Source of the DNA: Deltaproteobacteria bacterium
Lineage (GTDB): Bacteria > Myxococcota_A > UBA796 > SXON01
Reading direction: 5' to 3'
DNA: 64,000 nucleotides
NCBI GenBank assembly: GCA_947445035.1
Contig: CANFCK010000016.1
Coordinates: 1-64,000, forward strand
The position numbers and the translations under genes are program-made. Of the stretch, positions 1-6,834 are shown piece after piece. The notes beneath the pieces were generated by a model that had not been told where the DNA came from, did not search any database, and saw nothing but the letters and a program-made list of their open reading frames with translations. The stretch's first letter is position 1; each line of letters starts with the position of its first letter.

Positions 1-74
1 GGCGGAGCTGCGTACGCCCTGCCTGTTTTCGCTCCGATGGGCGCGTTCTGGGCCACCAACGCCCTTGCCGCCGC

Positions 75-965
75 TTGCGGACGGGCCCGAAGCGGGTGTA
101 CCCTCGCCGGGTGTGCCTGCTTCCATGCCGTTCGTTTTTCCTATCCCCCTATCGACCGACGGCGGCCGGGGGGGACTACTGCGAGGGTCGCGCGTGGGAT
201 GATTTCACGCTGCACTTCGAAGCCAAGGAGCGGTGCTACACGACCGCGGGCTGGACCACTGGTAACTGTGAGCCTCCGGCCGACGAGGATGGCGGCTGCG
301 ACAAGTCCCATTACGCCAAGACGGGCATCGTCAACATGAACGCCTCGGAGCTGGCCTACCAGGGTGCGGTGTGCGATCGAGTGATGTACCTGGCCCGGAT
401 CGCCCTCGATTACAGTCGATGGTTGGCGGCCAATGGTGGCGCCGCGAGCGACGTGGCCGCCTACGCTGAGTCCGCCGACCGAATGTCACGCTATGCCGTG
501 GTGGTGTTGGCGGACAACGCCAGGACCTGGTTGCACGAGCTTGGTCATATCTGGCTCGACCCGCGCTCGCCCACCTACGATACCGACGACCTCCCCTGGC
601 ACGGCGCGCACTGTCAGTTCAACTGCTGCAATGACGTGGTCGCGGAGCACTGGTACTGTCGGGTCCGCGGCGCTCTCGGCCTGCCCTACCGCGCGTTCGA
701 GAGTTTCAGTCCAGATGACTACGCCTATGACGCCATGCCGGCCTACCGTTCGGATCACGCGCAATGCAGCGGCGACGAGTACGCGGTGCGGATCTGGAGT
801 TGCGATGTCACCAACAACGGCGATTTGGATCAACCAACCTATTTCTGCTCCACGGGCTGCTACGTGAGGATTGACCTCTTTGGCTTTGGCTACAACTGGT
901 ACATGCCCGACGACTTCAGCTGGGTGTACGACGCATCGAGCGTCGCGAACGTGTGCCCGATATGA
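75..965 (+). CDS. HExxH metalloprotease-like protein, 5' end uncertain
   Basis: The reading frame is open from the left edge of the window, and the first usable start is a poor TTG at 75, so the true N-terminus is uncertain. The convincing protein begins around residue 32 (Gly-Gly-Asp-Tyr-Cys-Glu). A zinc-protease signature HELGH lies at residues 154-158, followed by a Cys/His-rich stretch (WHGAHC, then NCCN). About a dozen cysteines suggest an exported, disulfide-bonded protein. No signal peptide is visible in this frame. A run of seven G at about 168-175 could mark a frameshift, because the frame one base to the left is also open up to that point. The stop overlaps the ATG of the next lipoprotein (ATGA), so the two are probably cotranscribed. 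The metalloprotease call rests on the HExxH motif alone. Confidence 0.6.
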   Translation: MRTGPKRVYPRRVCLLPCRSFFLSPYRPTAAGGDYCEGRAWDDFTLHFEAKERCYTTAGWTTGNCEPPADEDGGCDKSHYAKTGIVNMNASELAYQGAVCDRVMYLARIALDYSRWLAANGGAASDVAAYAESADRMSRYAVVVLADNARTWLHELGHIWLDPRSPTYDTDDLPWHGAHCQFNCCNDVVAEHWYCRVRGALGLPYRAFESFSPDDYAYDAMPAYRSDHAQCSGDEYAVRIWSCDVTNNGDLDQPTYFCSTGCYVRIDLFGFGYNWYMPDDFSWVYDASSVANVCPI

Positions 966-1387
966 GCCGCGGGGGGCGCCTGCACCGCCTCGGCCTCGTG
1001 GGCCTGGCGCTCATGGCCTGCGGTACCGCCGACTCCGCCAACTCCGCCACCTCCGCCGCCTCCGTCGACTCCGCCGAGGTCTGCAACATCGTGACCTGGC
1101 AGGACTACGTCGAGCAATATTACCCCTATGCCTGCCAGCGCTGGGAACGATGCGATCCCGAGTCCTTCGCCAAGTACGCCAGCATCGAGGCGTGCGTCGA
1201 ATTTCAGACGGACCTTAGCGCAGACTCGCCGCAAACCTACTCCTACTGGGGTTGCGGCCCCTTCGATCCCGACAAGGGCTGCACACAGCTGGCATGCGCC
1301 AAGACGGCGGTTGTGGATTGCGACGAGTCTTGTCTGGTCGGCACCGGGTACCTGATGGAACCCACCTGCAGTCCTAGCTATGACTGA
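962..1387 (+). CDS. Small Cys-rich lipoprotein, first of a tandem pair
   Basis: The ATG at 962 overlaps the stop of the upstream protease-like gene and gives a 141-residue protein. Its signal peptide ends in the lipobox LMAC, and a Ser/Ala/Thr linker follows the cysteine. The mature part has about ten cysteines and ends in a segment shared almost residue for residue with the next gene (GCGPFDPxKGCTQLACAK, then YLMEPTC). A GTG at 953 would add only three residues and is less likely. I do not recognise the family. The two copies look like a recent tandem duplication, and their position behind a secreted protease-like gene suggests related cell-surface roles, which is inference. Confidence 0.8.
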   Translation: MSRGGRLHRLGLVGLALMACGTADSANSATSAASVDSAEVCNIVTWQDYVEQYYPYACQRWERCDPESFAKYASIEACVEFQTDLSADSPQTYSYWGCGPFDPDKGCTQLACAKTAVVDCDESCLVGTGYLMEPTCSPSYD

Positions 1388-1408
1388 GCGCCCCATAGGT
1401 CGCCCCCC

Positions 1409-1789
1409 ATGAGCCGGCGCCTCTGGCTCTGCGCGCTGGCGCTGATGGCTTGCGGCACTGCCGACACCGGCGACACCTCCGACTCCGCCGAGGTCTGCAC
1501 GATCGTGACCTGGGAGGACTACATGGCGCAGGAGTTCCCCTATATGTGCGCGCGGTGGGAACTCTGTGAGCCCGACTGGTGGCACTACGACAGCGTCGAC
1601 GAGTGCGTGGAGGAGCAGACCGAGCACCAGAGATACTCGGAGGACGTTTTCCTCCTCGACGGCTGCGGTCCTTTCGACCCGGAAAAGGGCTGCACCCAGT
1701 TGGCCTGCGCCAAAGCGGCGGTCGACGACTGCGGCGACTCGTGCACAGTCCGGCTCAACTACCTGATGGAACCCACCTGCGACCTCTGA
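1409..1789 (+). CDS. Small Cys-rich lipoprotein, second of a tandem pair
   Basis: A 126-residue paralogue of the preceding gene, starting 21 bp after its stop. The signal peptide (MSRRLWLCALALMAC) ends in the same LMAC lipobox and is followed by a TADTGDTSDS linker, a low-complexity Asp/Thr stalk seen in many lipoproteins of this window. The body keeps the same cysteine spacing, the motif CTQLACAK and the C-terminal YLMEPTC. Function unknown. Confidence 0.8.
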   Translation: MSRRLWLCALALMACGTADTGDTSDSAEVCTIVTWEDYMAQEFPYMCARWELCEPDWWHYDSVDECVEEQTEHQRYSEDVFLLDGCGPFDPEKGCTQLACAKAAVDDCGDSCTVRLNYLMEPTCDL

Positions 1790-1792
1790 GCT

Positions 1793-2578
1793 ATGATCAC
1801 CCCATGGCCGTCCGACGTCCGTCACCCGTCCACCGACGGTCGTCACCGAATGCTTGTCAAGCATCCCCCAGTGCCGGCGCGGCCAGGGGCTCCGGAGGCG
1901 CCGACGTGGGCCGAGTGCGATGCCGTCGTTCGCCGGGCCTACACCATCGACACGCAGCTGGGCGATGTGCTTGCCGGTGAACGGCTCACCGGGCTGCGCG
2001 TCGAGCAGGTCGTCGGCATCCGGCGTCGCGCCATCGACCCCATCCGCATGACGCTGGTGGTCGAGAATGGCAAGAGCGCTGCGGAAGTGGCCGACCAGCG
2101 CACCATCCCCGTTCCTCAGTCGTTGCTCAACCTCTGGCAGGCGCGGATTGCGGCCTGCAAGGGGCGGGATGACTTTCTCTTCCCAGCGACCACCCAGAGC
2201 GGCCACCTGCACCTCGACACCGACGTGCTGAAGCGCCTGTGGATGGATGCCGTGAGGGCGGGGGAGGTCGGGCCCAACGTGTATAAGCCGCTGAACCGTC
2301 GTAAGGGGCGCCCGAACCATGGCTTTCGCGCTGCGTACATGGCCGGGCTTCAGGGGCTCACCGTCGAGATCGACGGCTCACCGGTGCAGCGCGTGACCGA
2401 CAAGACCATCGACTACCTGGTGGGCCACAAGCCGCAGGACACGCGGTCGAAGCACTACACGCCACCGACAAAGGCCGCGTTGGAGGCTGCCGTTCGGCTG
2501 GTACCACCGGTTGACCTGAAGGTGGCGCCGGTGGTGGCGGGCGGGAACGTGCTCGCGGGGCCGTGGGCGGGGACATGA
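1793..2578 (+). CDS. Tyrosine recombinase (phage-type integrase), catalytic domain
   Basis: The catalytic residues of tyrosine recombinases are in order: Arg69 in TGLR, a plausible Lys94 in ENGK, His176-x-x-Arg179 in NHGFR, His212 in VGHK and the nucleophile Tyr222 in SKHY. At 261 residues it lacks most of the N-terminal core-binding and arm-binding domains, so it is either a short recombinase or a truncated integrase. The conserved part starts near residue 36 (APTWAE); ATG at 1850 is an alternative start. A TATGAT hexamer at 1792-1797 sits 6 nt before an out-of-frame ATG at 1804, so an N-terminal frameshift cannot be excluded. It lies at the left of a small accessory region that ends at a tRNA-Thr gene. 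Confidence 0.8.
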   Translation: MITPWPSDVRHPSTDGRHRMLVKHPPVPARPGAPEAPTWAECDAVVRRAYTIDTQLGDVLAGERLTGLRVEQVVGIRRRAIDPIRMTLVVENGKSAAEVADQRTIPVPQSLLNLWQARIAACKGRDDFLFPATTQSGHLHLDTDVLKRLWMDAVRAGEVGPNVYKPLNRRKGRPNHGFRAAYMAGLQGLTVEIDGSPVQRVTDKTIDYLVGHKPQDTRSKHYTPPTKAALEAAVRLVPPVDLKVAPVVAGGNVLAGPWAGT

Positions 2579-2591
2579 GCCTGCGACATGC

Positions 2592-2762
2592 TCAGAAAGG
2601 GATGTCGTCGTCGGTCGTAGTTGGTGGCGCATCAGCGGTACGAGCCGCTGCGCGGCCATGTCCGCCTCCATAGCCGCCGTATCCAGACTGCCGGGCCTTC
2701 CGGATGCACTTCCGACATCCCGCCGTCTTGGTGTCCTTGTCCAGGTCGACTATCTGGAGCAA
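2592..2762 (-). CDS. Possible small protein with SSB-like C-terminal tail
   Basis: A 56-codon minus-strand frame read from a TTG at 2762, too short for routine ORF calling. It encodes a Cys-x2-Cys pair, a Gly/Tyr-rich linker (GYGGYGGG) and the terminal residues TTTDDDIPF. The acidic DDDIPF end preceded by a Gly-rich linker is the hallmark of bacterial single-stranded DNA-binding proteins, where the tail recruits repair and replication partners. The OB fold itself is not visible and an in-frame TAG lies just upstream, so this is either a remnant 3' end of an ssb-like gene or a mini-protein with an SSB-type tail. Its place between an integrase and a primase operon suits a mobile element. Confidence 0.35.
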   Translation of the reverse strand: MLQIVDLDKDTKTAGCRKCIRKARQSGYGGYGGGHGRAAARTADAPPTTTDDDIPF

Positions 2763-2892
2763 GGAGTTGCATTTCCTACGATCATCGCACCCCGCTTCCT
2801 ACTTGCGGGTCTCGGCCTCACCCTCGCGTGCGGCCGTGCCAGTGACAAAGGCCACGACACCACCGGGCAACCGTGGCGTCCGCTTTGCGGCG

Positions 2893-3252
2893 CTACCCGG
2901 TCTCTTCTCCGCCGCCGCCGCCGGAATCTTCTCCGCCGCCGCCGCCATCCGTGCAGTACTCCCCGAGGGCCTCGCCAGCAGCCTGGCAGTCGGAGGTGGA
3001 CGCGCACGCCTGGAAGAACTCGCCGCTGGTTGCGACCGCGCAATTGTCAGCGTCGCAGCAGACGACAACCGTTTCGCCGTTGCAGGACACGTCGTCGGAG
3101 ATGTCCACGCACGCGACCACATCGTAGCCATCGGCCGCGGTTCCATCGGCAGGTTGCCCTTTGCCCTCGTAGCCGAGATTGTCAGCCGCCGCAGTCGCCG
3201 TGGCAGGAGCAGAGGTGGAACAGGCCGCAAAGACCGTGAAGAGAATGAACAT
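2893..3252 (-). CDS. Small Cys-rich lipoprotein
   Basis: A 119-residue protein with a short signal peptide ending in the lipobox VFAAC. It is followed by a Thr/Ala-rich linker, a body with eight further cysteines (including VVCCDADNC) and a Gly/Glu-rich tail. A Shine-Dalgarno-like GGAGG lies just before the ATG. It is divergent from the XRE regulator at 3379, and the shared intergenic region carries an inverted repeat that could be that regulator's operator. The family is not recognised. It is the only predicted lipoprotein inside the accessory region. Confidence 0.65.
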   Translation of the reverse strand: MFILFTVFAACSTSAPATATAAADNLGYEGKGQPADGTAADGYDVVACVDISDDVSCNGETVVVCCDADNCAVATSGEFFQACASTSDCQAAGEALGEYCTDGGGGGEDSGGGGGEETG

Positions 3253-3295
3253 GGAGCCTCCGAGCAGTGTTGAGCACCCTGTCTACTACATCACA

Positions 3296-3334
3296 ATCTG
3301 AAAGGTCAAGAAACCCCGCAATGAAGTTTCAGAT
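3296..3334. promoter_or_regulatory. Inverted repeat, candidate operator of the XRE regulator
   Basis: A perfect 8-bp inverted repeat, ATCTGAAA at 3296-3303 and TTTCAGAT at 3327-3334, lies in the 126-bp divergent space between a lipoprotein gene and an XRE-type regulator gene. This low-GC stretch stands out from its surroundings. Autoregulation from such a site is common for XRE repressors; binding here is inferred. Confidence 0.4.
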
Positions 3335-3378
3335 CATGACGGAATTCATCGGCGAGCGGGATCATCCCGGCTGCCTGC

Positions 3379-3741
3379 ATGCCCCGTCGTCGTGACAACG
3401 TCCTATACGCCGCCCTCGGCGCTCGTCTCCGCGCCATCCGCACGGCTGCGGGATGGTCGCAGGAGCAGTTGGCGGGCGCGGTCGGTATCGCCCCGAACAA
3501 CCTTTCCTACTACGAAAACGGCCGGAAGGGATTGACCATCACGACCCTTGCGGCCATCGCCGGGGTGCTCGGCACTCGCCTTGCCGACCTTGTCGACGTG
3601 GACTTGCCGGTGCCATCGACGATACCCCCGCCCGAGGAGGATGCGCTGATGCGGGCGGTGCGTGGCCTGCCGGAGGGGGCGCGAGAGGTCGTTGCGGCGC
3701 TCGCGCGGGATCTGGCGCGGCGGTGGCCTGTGGGCGCGTAG
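3379..3741 (+). CDS. XRE-family HTH transcriptional regulator
   Basis: A 120-residue protein with a Cro/C1-type helix-turn-helix at about residues 13-68. Recognisable parts are LGARLRAIRTAAGWSQEQLA for the first helices, the recognition region IAPNNLSYYENGRKG, and LTTLA-type packing (ITTLAAIAGVLG). The C-terminal half is a short acidic then helical segment with no recognised domain. It lies inside the accessory region, divergent from a small lipoprotein gene, and probably controls element genes or itself. Confidence 0.85.
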   Translation: MPRRRDNVLYAALGARLRAIRTAAGWSQEQLAGAVGIAPNNLSYYENGRKGLTITTLAAIAGVLGTRLADLVDVDLPVPSTIPPPEEDALMRAVRGLPEGAREVVAALARDLARRWPVGA

Positions 3742-3889
3742 CGGGCTGACTTTCCGGGGGTGGCTGCTCCCGGCGGTGGCGCCGTCAGCGCGGCAGCTTG
3801 GCCCGCCGCCGCGTGCGCTGGAGCTGCCTGCCGCGCCCTCGCCGGTCAAGCCAGTGGTGCATCCTCGCCGCCCCCACCATGGCCTGCAG

Positions 3890-4099
3890 TTACCCCGCCG
3901 GCACGTCCATGAGAACGCCATCATCCCGGTGTTTCGGGCAGACCCACTCGTCGTGGAAAACCACCTCGACGCCGTCGAACTCGTCCAGCAGCATGAGCGC
4001 CGCGCCACGCGTCGGGCAATTCTGGGCGATGTAATACGGACGATTGCCGGGGCGCGGGTCGCCGCCGGAGCCAGGGGCGGTGGTGGAGGACGCGGACAT
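3890..4099 (-). CDS. Small protein downstream of the primase
   Basis: A 69-residue frame starting at ATG 4099, only 10 bp after the primase stop and on the same strand, so probably the last gene of that operon. The conserved-looking part runs from PYYIAQNCPTRG through DGVEVVFHDEWVCPKHRDD. The Cys-x-x-His arrangement and an earlier Cys could bind zinc. An in-frame upstream ATG at 4204 lies within the primase gene and is less likely. Function unknown. Confidence 0.5.
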   Translation of the reverse strand: MSASSTTAPGSGGDPRPGNRPYYIAQNCPTRGAALMLLDEFDGVEVVFHDEWVCPKHRDDGVLMDVPAG

Positions 4100-4109
4100 C
4101 AGCGCCCAG

Positions 4110-4973
4110 CTATGGACCTTGATTGTCCCGTCTCGCCCGTTTTGCCCGGTAAAACCTATGGATATCCCACATGGCGCGACCAGTGTCCCGGCGGCGATCA
4201 GCAAGATCCGAGCCTCGAAAGCCGATCGGCCTTGACACGAACTGGTAGAATTCGGTGGGATTCAACTGGGCAATACTGCCGGGACGGGACATGTGGGCAC
4301 CCTTGCGAGCGACGGTCCCGTACACCTTGGTGATGCGGCCGGCGTTGAACACCGACTGATCCACGTCCACGAATTCGGTTGCGATGCTGCCCTGGAGTTT
4401 GGTGAGTACGCGGCGAACAAGCTCCCGTGCATCGTCGTCGTTGGGGAGCGCCACCCAGTAGAGCAGGTGGTAGCCGTTGCCGGACAGGCACACGACGGGC
4501 TCAGGCCACCCGTAGGTACCCAGCAGGGCTCGTGCCGCGGTCATGCACTCCGACGCCTTGGCCAGTTCGTCGTCATTCGCAGAGATGCCGCGCGCCCGCT
4601 TCGGATCGAAGTCGATCAGGATGCATTCCCGATGGTCGACATCGCCATCGGCGGCGGTCATCTCGGCGTAGTCGGTTGCCCGGTTGGGGTTGGCACGCGC
4701 CATCAACTCGGGCTTCAGCGGGTTGAGCGTGAAGTAGGTCCCCTCCGGAGCGTGCTCCCTGTCGAGCCGCATGACCTCGTCGACCAGTGGTGCCACGGCG
4801 TCGAAGCATCCTGCGGAGGTGAACGGCTTGCCTCGTCCCTTCGGCTTGCACCTCAACGCGCGCAGCTCACGCACGCCACCTTGTCGATAGAACAGGTCAA
4901 ACGTCCTTCTGATCTCGTCGCGGTCGGCGTGCGGCGGGTTCGAAAAAGCGGGGTTAGAATCGTTGGAGGTCAT
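4110..4973 (-). CDS. Archaeo-eukaryotic-type primase (AEP-like)
   Basis: 287 residues from ATG 4973; an upstream start would run through the neighbouring gene and is rejected. The AEP superfamily signature is visible: a metal-binding DFD pair (Asp121, Asp123 in ILIDFDP), the SGNGYH block at 164-169 that resembles the sGxH nucleotide-binding motif, and a later acidic element followed by NAGRITKVYGT. Such stand-alone primases are common on plasmids, phages and integrative elements, where they prime element replication. No fused helicase domain is present and none is encoded nearby, so the helicase would have to come from the host. It lies in an operon with a RHH protein and a HTH protein upstream. 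Confidence 0.75.
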   Translation of the reverse strand: MTSNDSNPAFSNPPHADRDEIRRTFDLFYRQGGVRELRALRCKPKGRGKPFTSAGCFDAVAPLVDEVMRLDREHAPEGTYFTLNPLKPELMARANPNRATDYAEMTAADGDVDHRECILIDFDPKRARGISANDDELAKASECMTAARALLGTYGWPEPVVCLSGNGYHLLYWVALPNDDDARELVRRVLTKLQGSIATEFVDVDQSVFNAGRITKVYGTVARKGAHMSRPGSIAQLNPTEFYQFVSRPIGFRGSDLADRRRDTGRAMWDIHRFYRAKRARRDNQGP

Positions 4974-5026
4974 TGCACGACTCCTTTGCAGCGGCTGGGG
5001 TCCGAAGCCTCGGCCGCTGCGCCGTT

Positions 5027-5269
5027 TCAGGTGGTAGTAGGGCGGGTGGCGGACGCGGCGACGGCCTCCGCGGCGGTGCTCGTGAACGTCCGCGCGGCGA
5101 GCCATGCGTCGAGATCAGCGCGCCGGTAAGCAACGCGGCCCAAGGGGCCACCGAGGCGAATGTACCGAGGGCCCGTGCCCCTCAGCCGCATAGCGCGTAA
5201 ACTCTGCGCCTTGAAGCCGAGAATCGCCGCGACTTCGGCGCTGCTGAGCAGCGTGAGATCAGCGGCCAC
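5027..5269 (-). CDS. Small HTH protein, excisionase/MerR-like
   Basis: 80 residues from GTG 5269, chosen because GGAGG lies five bases upstream and because it overlaps the RHH gene by 11 bp. The core LLSSAEVAAILGFKAQSLRA followed by GPRYIRLG and VAYRRADLDAWLAAR is the classic winged-helix layout of excisionase-like (HTH_17) proteins. Small proteins of this type control excision or replication genes on mobile elements, consistent with the integrase and primase nearby. Confidence 0.75.
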   Translation of the reverse strand: MAADLTLLSSAEVAAILGFKAQSLRAMRLRGTGPRYIRLGGPLGRVAYRRADLDAWLAARTFTSTAAEAVAASATRPTTT

Positions 5270-5450
5270 GGGGCGCCTCCACGGCGGCGGGGCGTGAACC
5301 GTCCGCGGGAAGGAAGCCCTCGGCCTCCAGGCCCCGGCGAACGTAGCGCAGGACGAGACGGCTCCGGCTTCGGTCCTCGCGCTGGCCTTGGTTGTCGAGC
5401 GCGGCGACGACGTCGCTGGGAAGGTGAACACTGACAGGTCGAACTGGCAT
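5259..5450 (-). CDS. Ribbon-helix-helix (CopG-like) DNA-binding protein
   Basis: 63 residues. The N-terminal strand RPVSVHLPSDVVAALD and the helices of DRSRSRLVLRYVRRGLE fit the ribbon-helix-helix fold used by CopG/Arc-type repressors. It is the first gene of the minus-strand RHH-HTH-primase operon, overlaps the next start and faces the plus-strand gene at 5522 across 71 bp. A role in copy-number or operon control is likely for this family but not shown here. Confidence 0.7.
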   Translation of the reverse strand: MPVRPVSVHLPSDVVAALDNQGQREDRSRSRLVLRYVRRGLEAEGFLPADGSRPAAVEAPRGR

Positions 5451-5521
5451 TTCCGCTCCGGTGTGGGGCGAGTCTATGCAGGCCGAGATATGAATACCTC
5501 CAGCGACGGAGTAGTAGAATC

Positions 5522-6517
5522 ATGACTACAGAACAAGAGGAAGTTCAGAACCGCGGCACGTTCGGTGCGTGGCTTGTAAGGGAACGAAGCACTAAATCCT
5601 CCAAACACCCCAAATTCACGCAAGAGAGCCTCGCCGCGGCGCTGCTCGCCGAAGCAGCAGACAAGCGGATCAAAGACCCGGGCGTGTCGGTCAAGGCTGT
5701 AGGCAAATGGGAGATAGGCGCCTGCCGTCCGGGCCCGACCCCGCGCAACATCCTCGCGAAGGTGCTCGGTTCGACGAGGGAGGACATCGATCGGTTGCTG
5801 GTGATCGACGCCCAGGACTCCGCCAAGGATGCAAGGGCCGAAGTCCGCGCCTTGGAGTTGCGGGTCGCCGAGTGCGAGCGGCTCGTGGGGCAGGCCCGTG
5901 CCGAAGCTGACGAGCTTCGCGTCGCGCTCACTCGGCGCTTCACGTCGCCGGAGAATCAGGCCTGGCTAAAAATGGAGCGTCAACGAGAGCTATCCAAGCG
6001 GACCAACAGGGCGGAAGCGTGTTTGACCTTACAGGCTCGCCGGCTTGCCGAAGCCAGCGGGGGGCGCGGCGACGAGACCATCGAGGCCCTCCTCGCCGTT
6101 GTGGCAACGGCCTGCGCCGCGGAGGACGGTGGGGCAGCCTTCGCCAGCGCGCTCCGGACCTTTCGCACGGTCGACGATATGGCGGCCCGGGGCGCCGCCC
6201 TGAATGCGTTCGCCGCGTCAGCCTCCGCAGCCCATGGCTTGATCACGCGCACGATCGCCCGCGCACAAGCCAAGCAACCGGCGTGGCCCCGTGGCCGGCG
6301 CGTCACACTGACAAGCCCCTACGCCGTCCCTAGGGAGCCGACCCCGGAGGAGGAGTTGCTAGACCGCGCGTCAACGGTATGGAAGCGGGAGGCAGCGGCA
6401 GCGTTCCGCGAATTTGAAGCGAACATGACCTGGCTGCTCTCGAATCCGGGATCGCTTGACTGGGGGGCGCCCGCTCAGCCACCAGCCGCCGCCCCGTCCC
6501 CGAAGGCCACCGAGTAG
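5522..6517 (+). CDS. HTH-containing protein with coiled coil, function unknown
   Basis: A 331-residue protein. Residues about 15-90 resemble an XRE-type helix-turn-helix (FTQESLAAALL, then VSVKAVGKWEIG). Residues about 95-140 form a charged heptad-rich segment likely to be coiled coil (AEVRALELRVAECERLVGQ). The C-terminal half is mostly helical with no recognised domain, and a Pro-rich tail ends the protein. Its 5' part is less GC-rich by eye than the surrounding chromosome, as expected of a transferred region. It is the last gene before the tRNA-Thr gene. Confidence 0.65.
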   Translation: MTTEQEEVQNRGTFGAWLVRERSTKSSKHPKFTQESLAAALLAEAADKRIKDPGVSVKAVGKWEIGACRPGPTPRNILAKVLGSTREDIDRLLVIDAQDSAKDARAEVRALELRVAECERLVGQARAEADELRVALTRRFTSPENQAWLKMERQRELSKRTNRAEACLTLQARRLAEASGGRGDETIEALLAVVATACAAEDGGAAFASALRTFRTVDDMAARGAALNAFAASASAAHGLITRTIARAQAKQPAWPRGRRVTLTSPYAVPREPTPEEELLDRASTVWKREAAAAFREFEANMTWLLSNPGSLDWGAPAQPPAAAPSPKATE

Positions 6518-6697
6518 CCACTCGGGGCGCGCCCGCTCCGAGCCCTGCCCGCGGAGCACGCCCACCCGACTCACCGCCCTTCCCTCCCCCCCGACTTCCC
6601 GCCAAAGTGCGACGTGGCTGCGACGTGGCCAAAAAGCCATCGCAACAAACAAAACGCCCGCCCCAGCTTTACCCCAGGTACGAGCGCCCGTTTTTTA
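6518..6697. other. Non-coding stretch between the island and tRNA-Thr
   Basis: 180 bp with no convincing gene. It contains direct copies of CGCCCG flanked by an A-run and a T-run next to the tRNA 3' end. No copy of the tRNA 3' end that would mark a second attachment site was found elsewhere in the window. Confidence 0.4.
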
Positions 6698-6772
6698 TGG
6701 AGCCGAAGATGGGATTTGAACCCACGACCTGCTGATTACGAATCAGCTGCTCTACCCCTGAGCCACTTCGGC
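6698..6772 (-). tRNA. tRNA-Thr (anticodon CGU)
   Basis: Read on the minus strand, the 7-bp acceptor stem GCCGAAG pairs with CTTCGGC. The D-loop (CAGGGGTAGAG), the anticodon arm CTGATTCGTAATCAG with anticodon CGT, and the T arm with GTTCAAATC are all present. CCA appears to be encoded at 6700-6698. Its 3' end faces the integrase-bearing region, the usual geometry when an element uses a tRNA 3' end as attachment site. Confidence 0.95.
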
Positions 6773-6834
6773 GGCGGGCCGCGTTCTATGCGCGGTGGGG
6801 GCCCTCGTCAAGCGTTCCCGGCGGTCGGAGCCCC

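Noticed and set aside
610..630. Sigma-54-like TGGCACG within the protease-like gene
   Set aside because: There is no -12 box at the correct spacing and it lies inside coding sequence.
1804..1980. Separate leaderless gene from ATG 1804
   Set aside because: TATGAT-N6-ATG fits the leaderless pattern, but the encoded Arg/Pro/Ser-rich frame has no protein-like features and overlaps the recombinase; kept only as a note on its start.
6660..6697. Rho-independent terminator after tRNA-Thr
   Set aside because: A-run and T-run flank CGCCCG copies, but these are direct, not inverted, so no proper stem forms.
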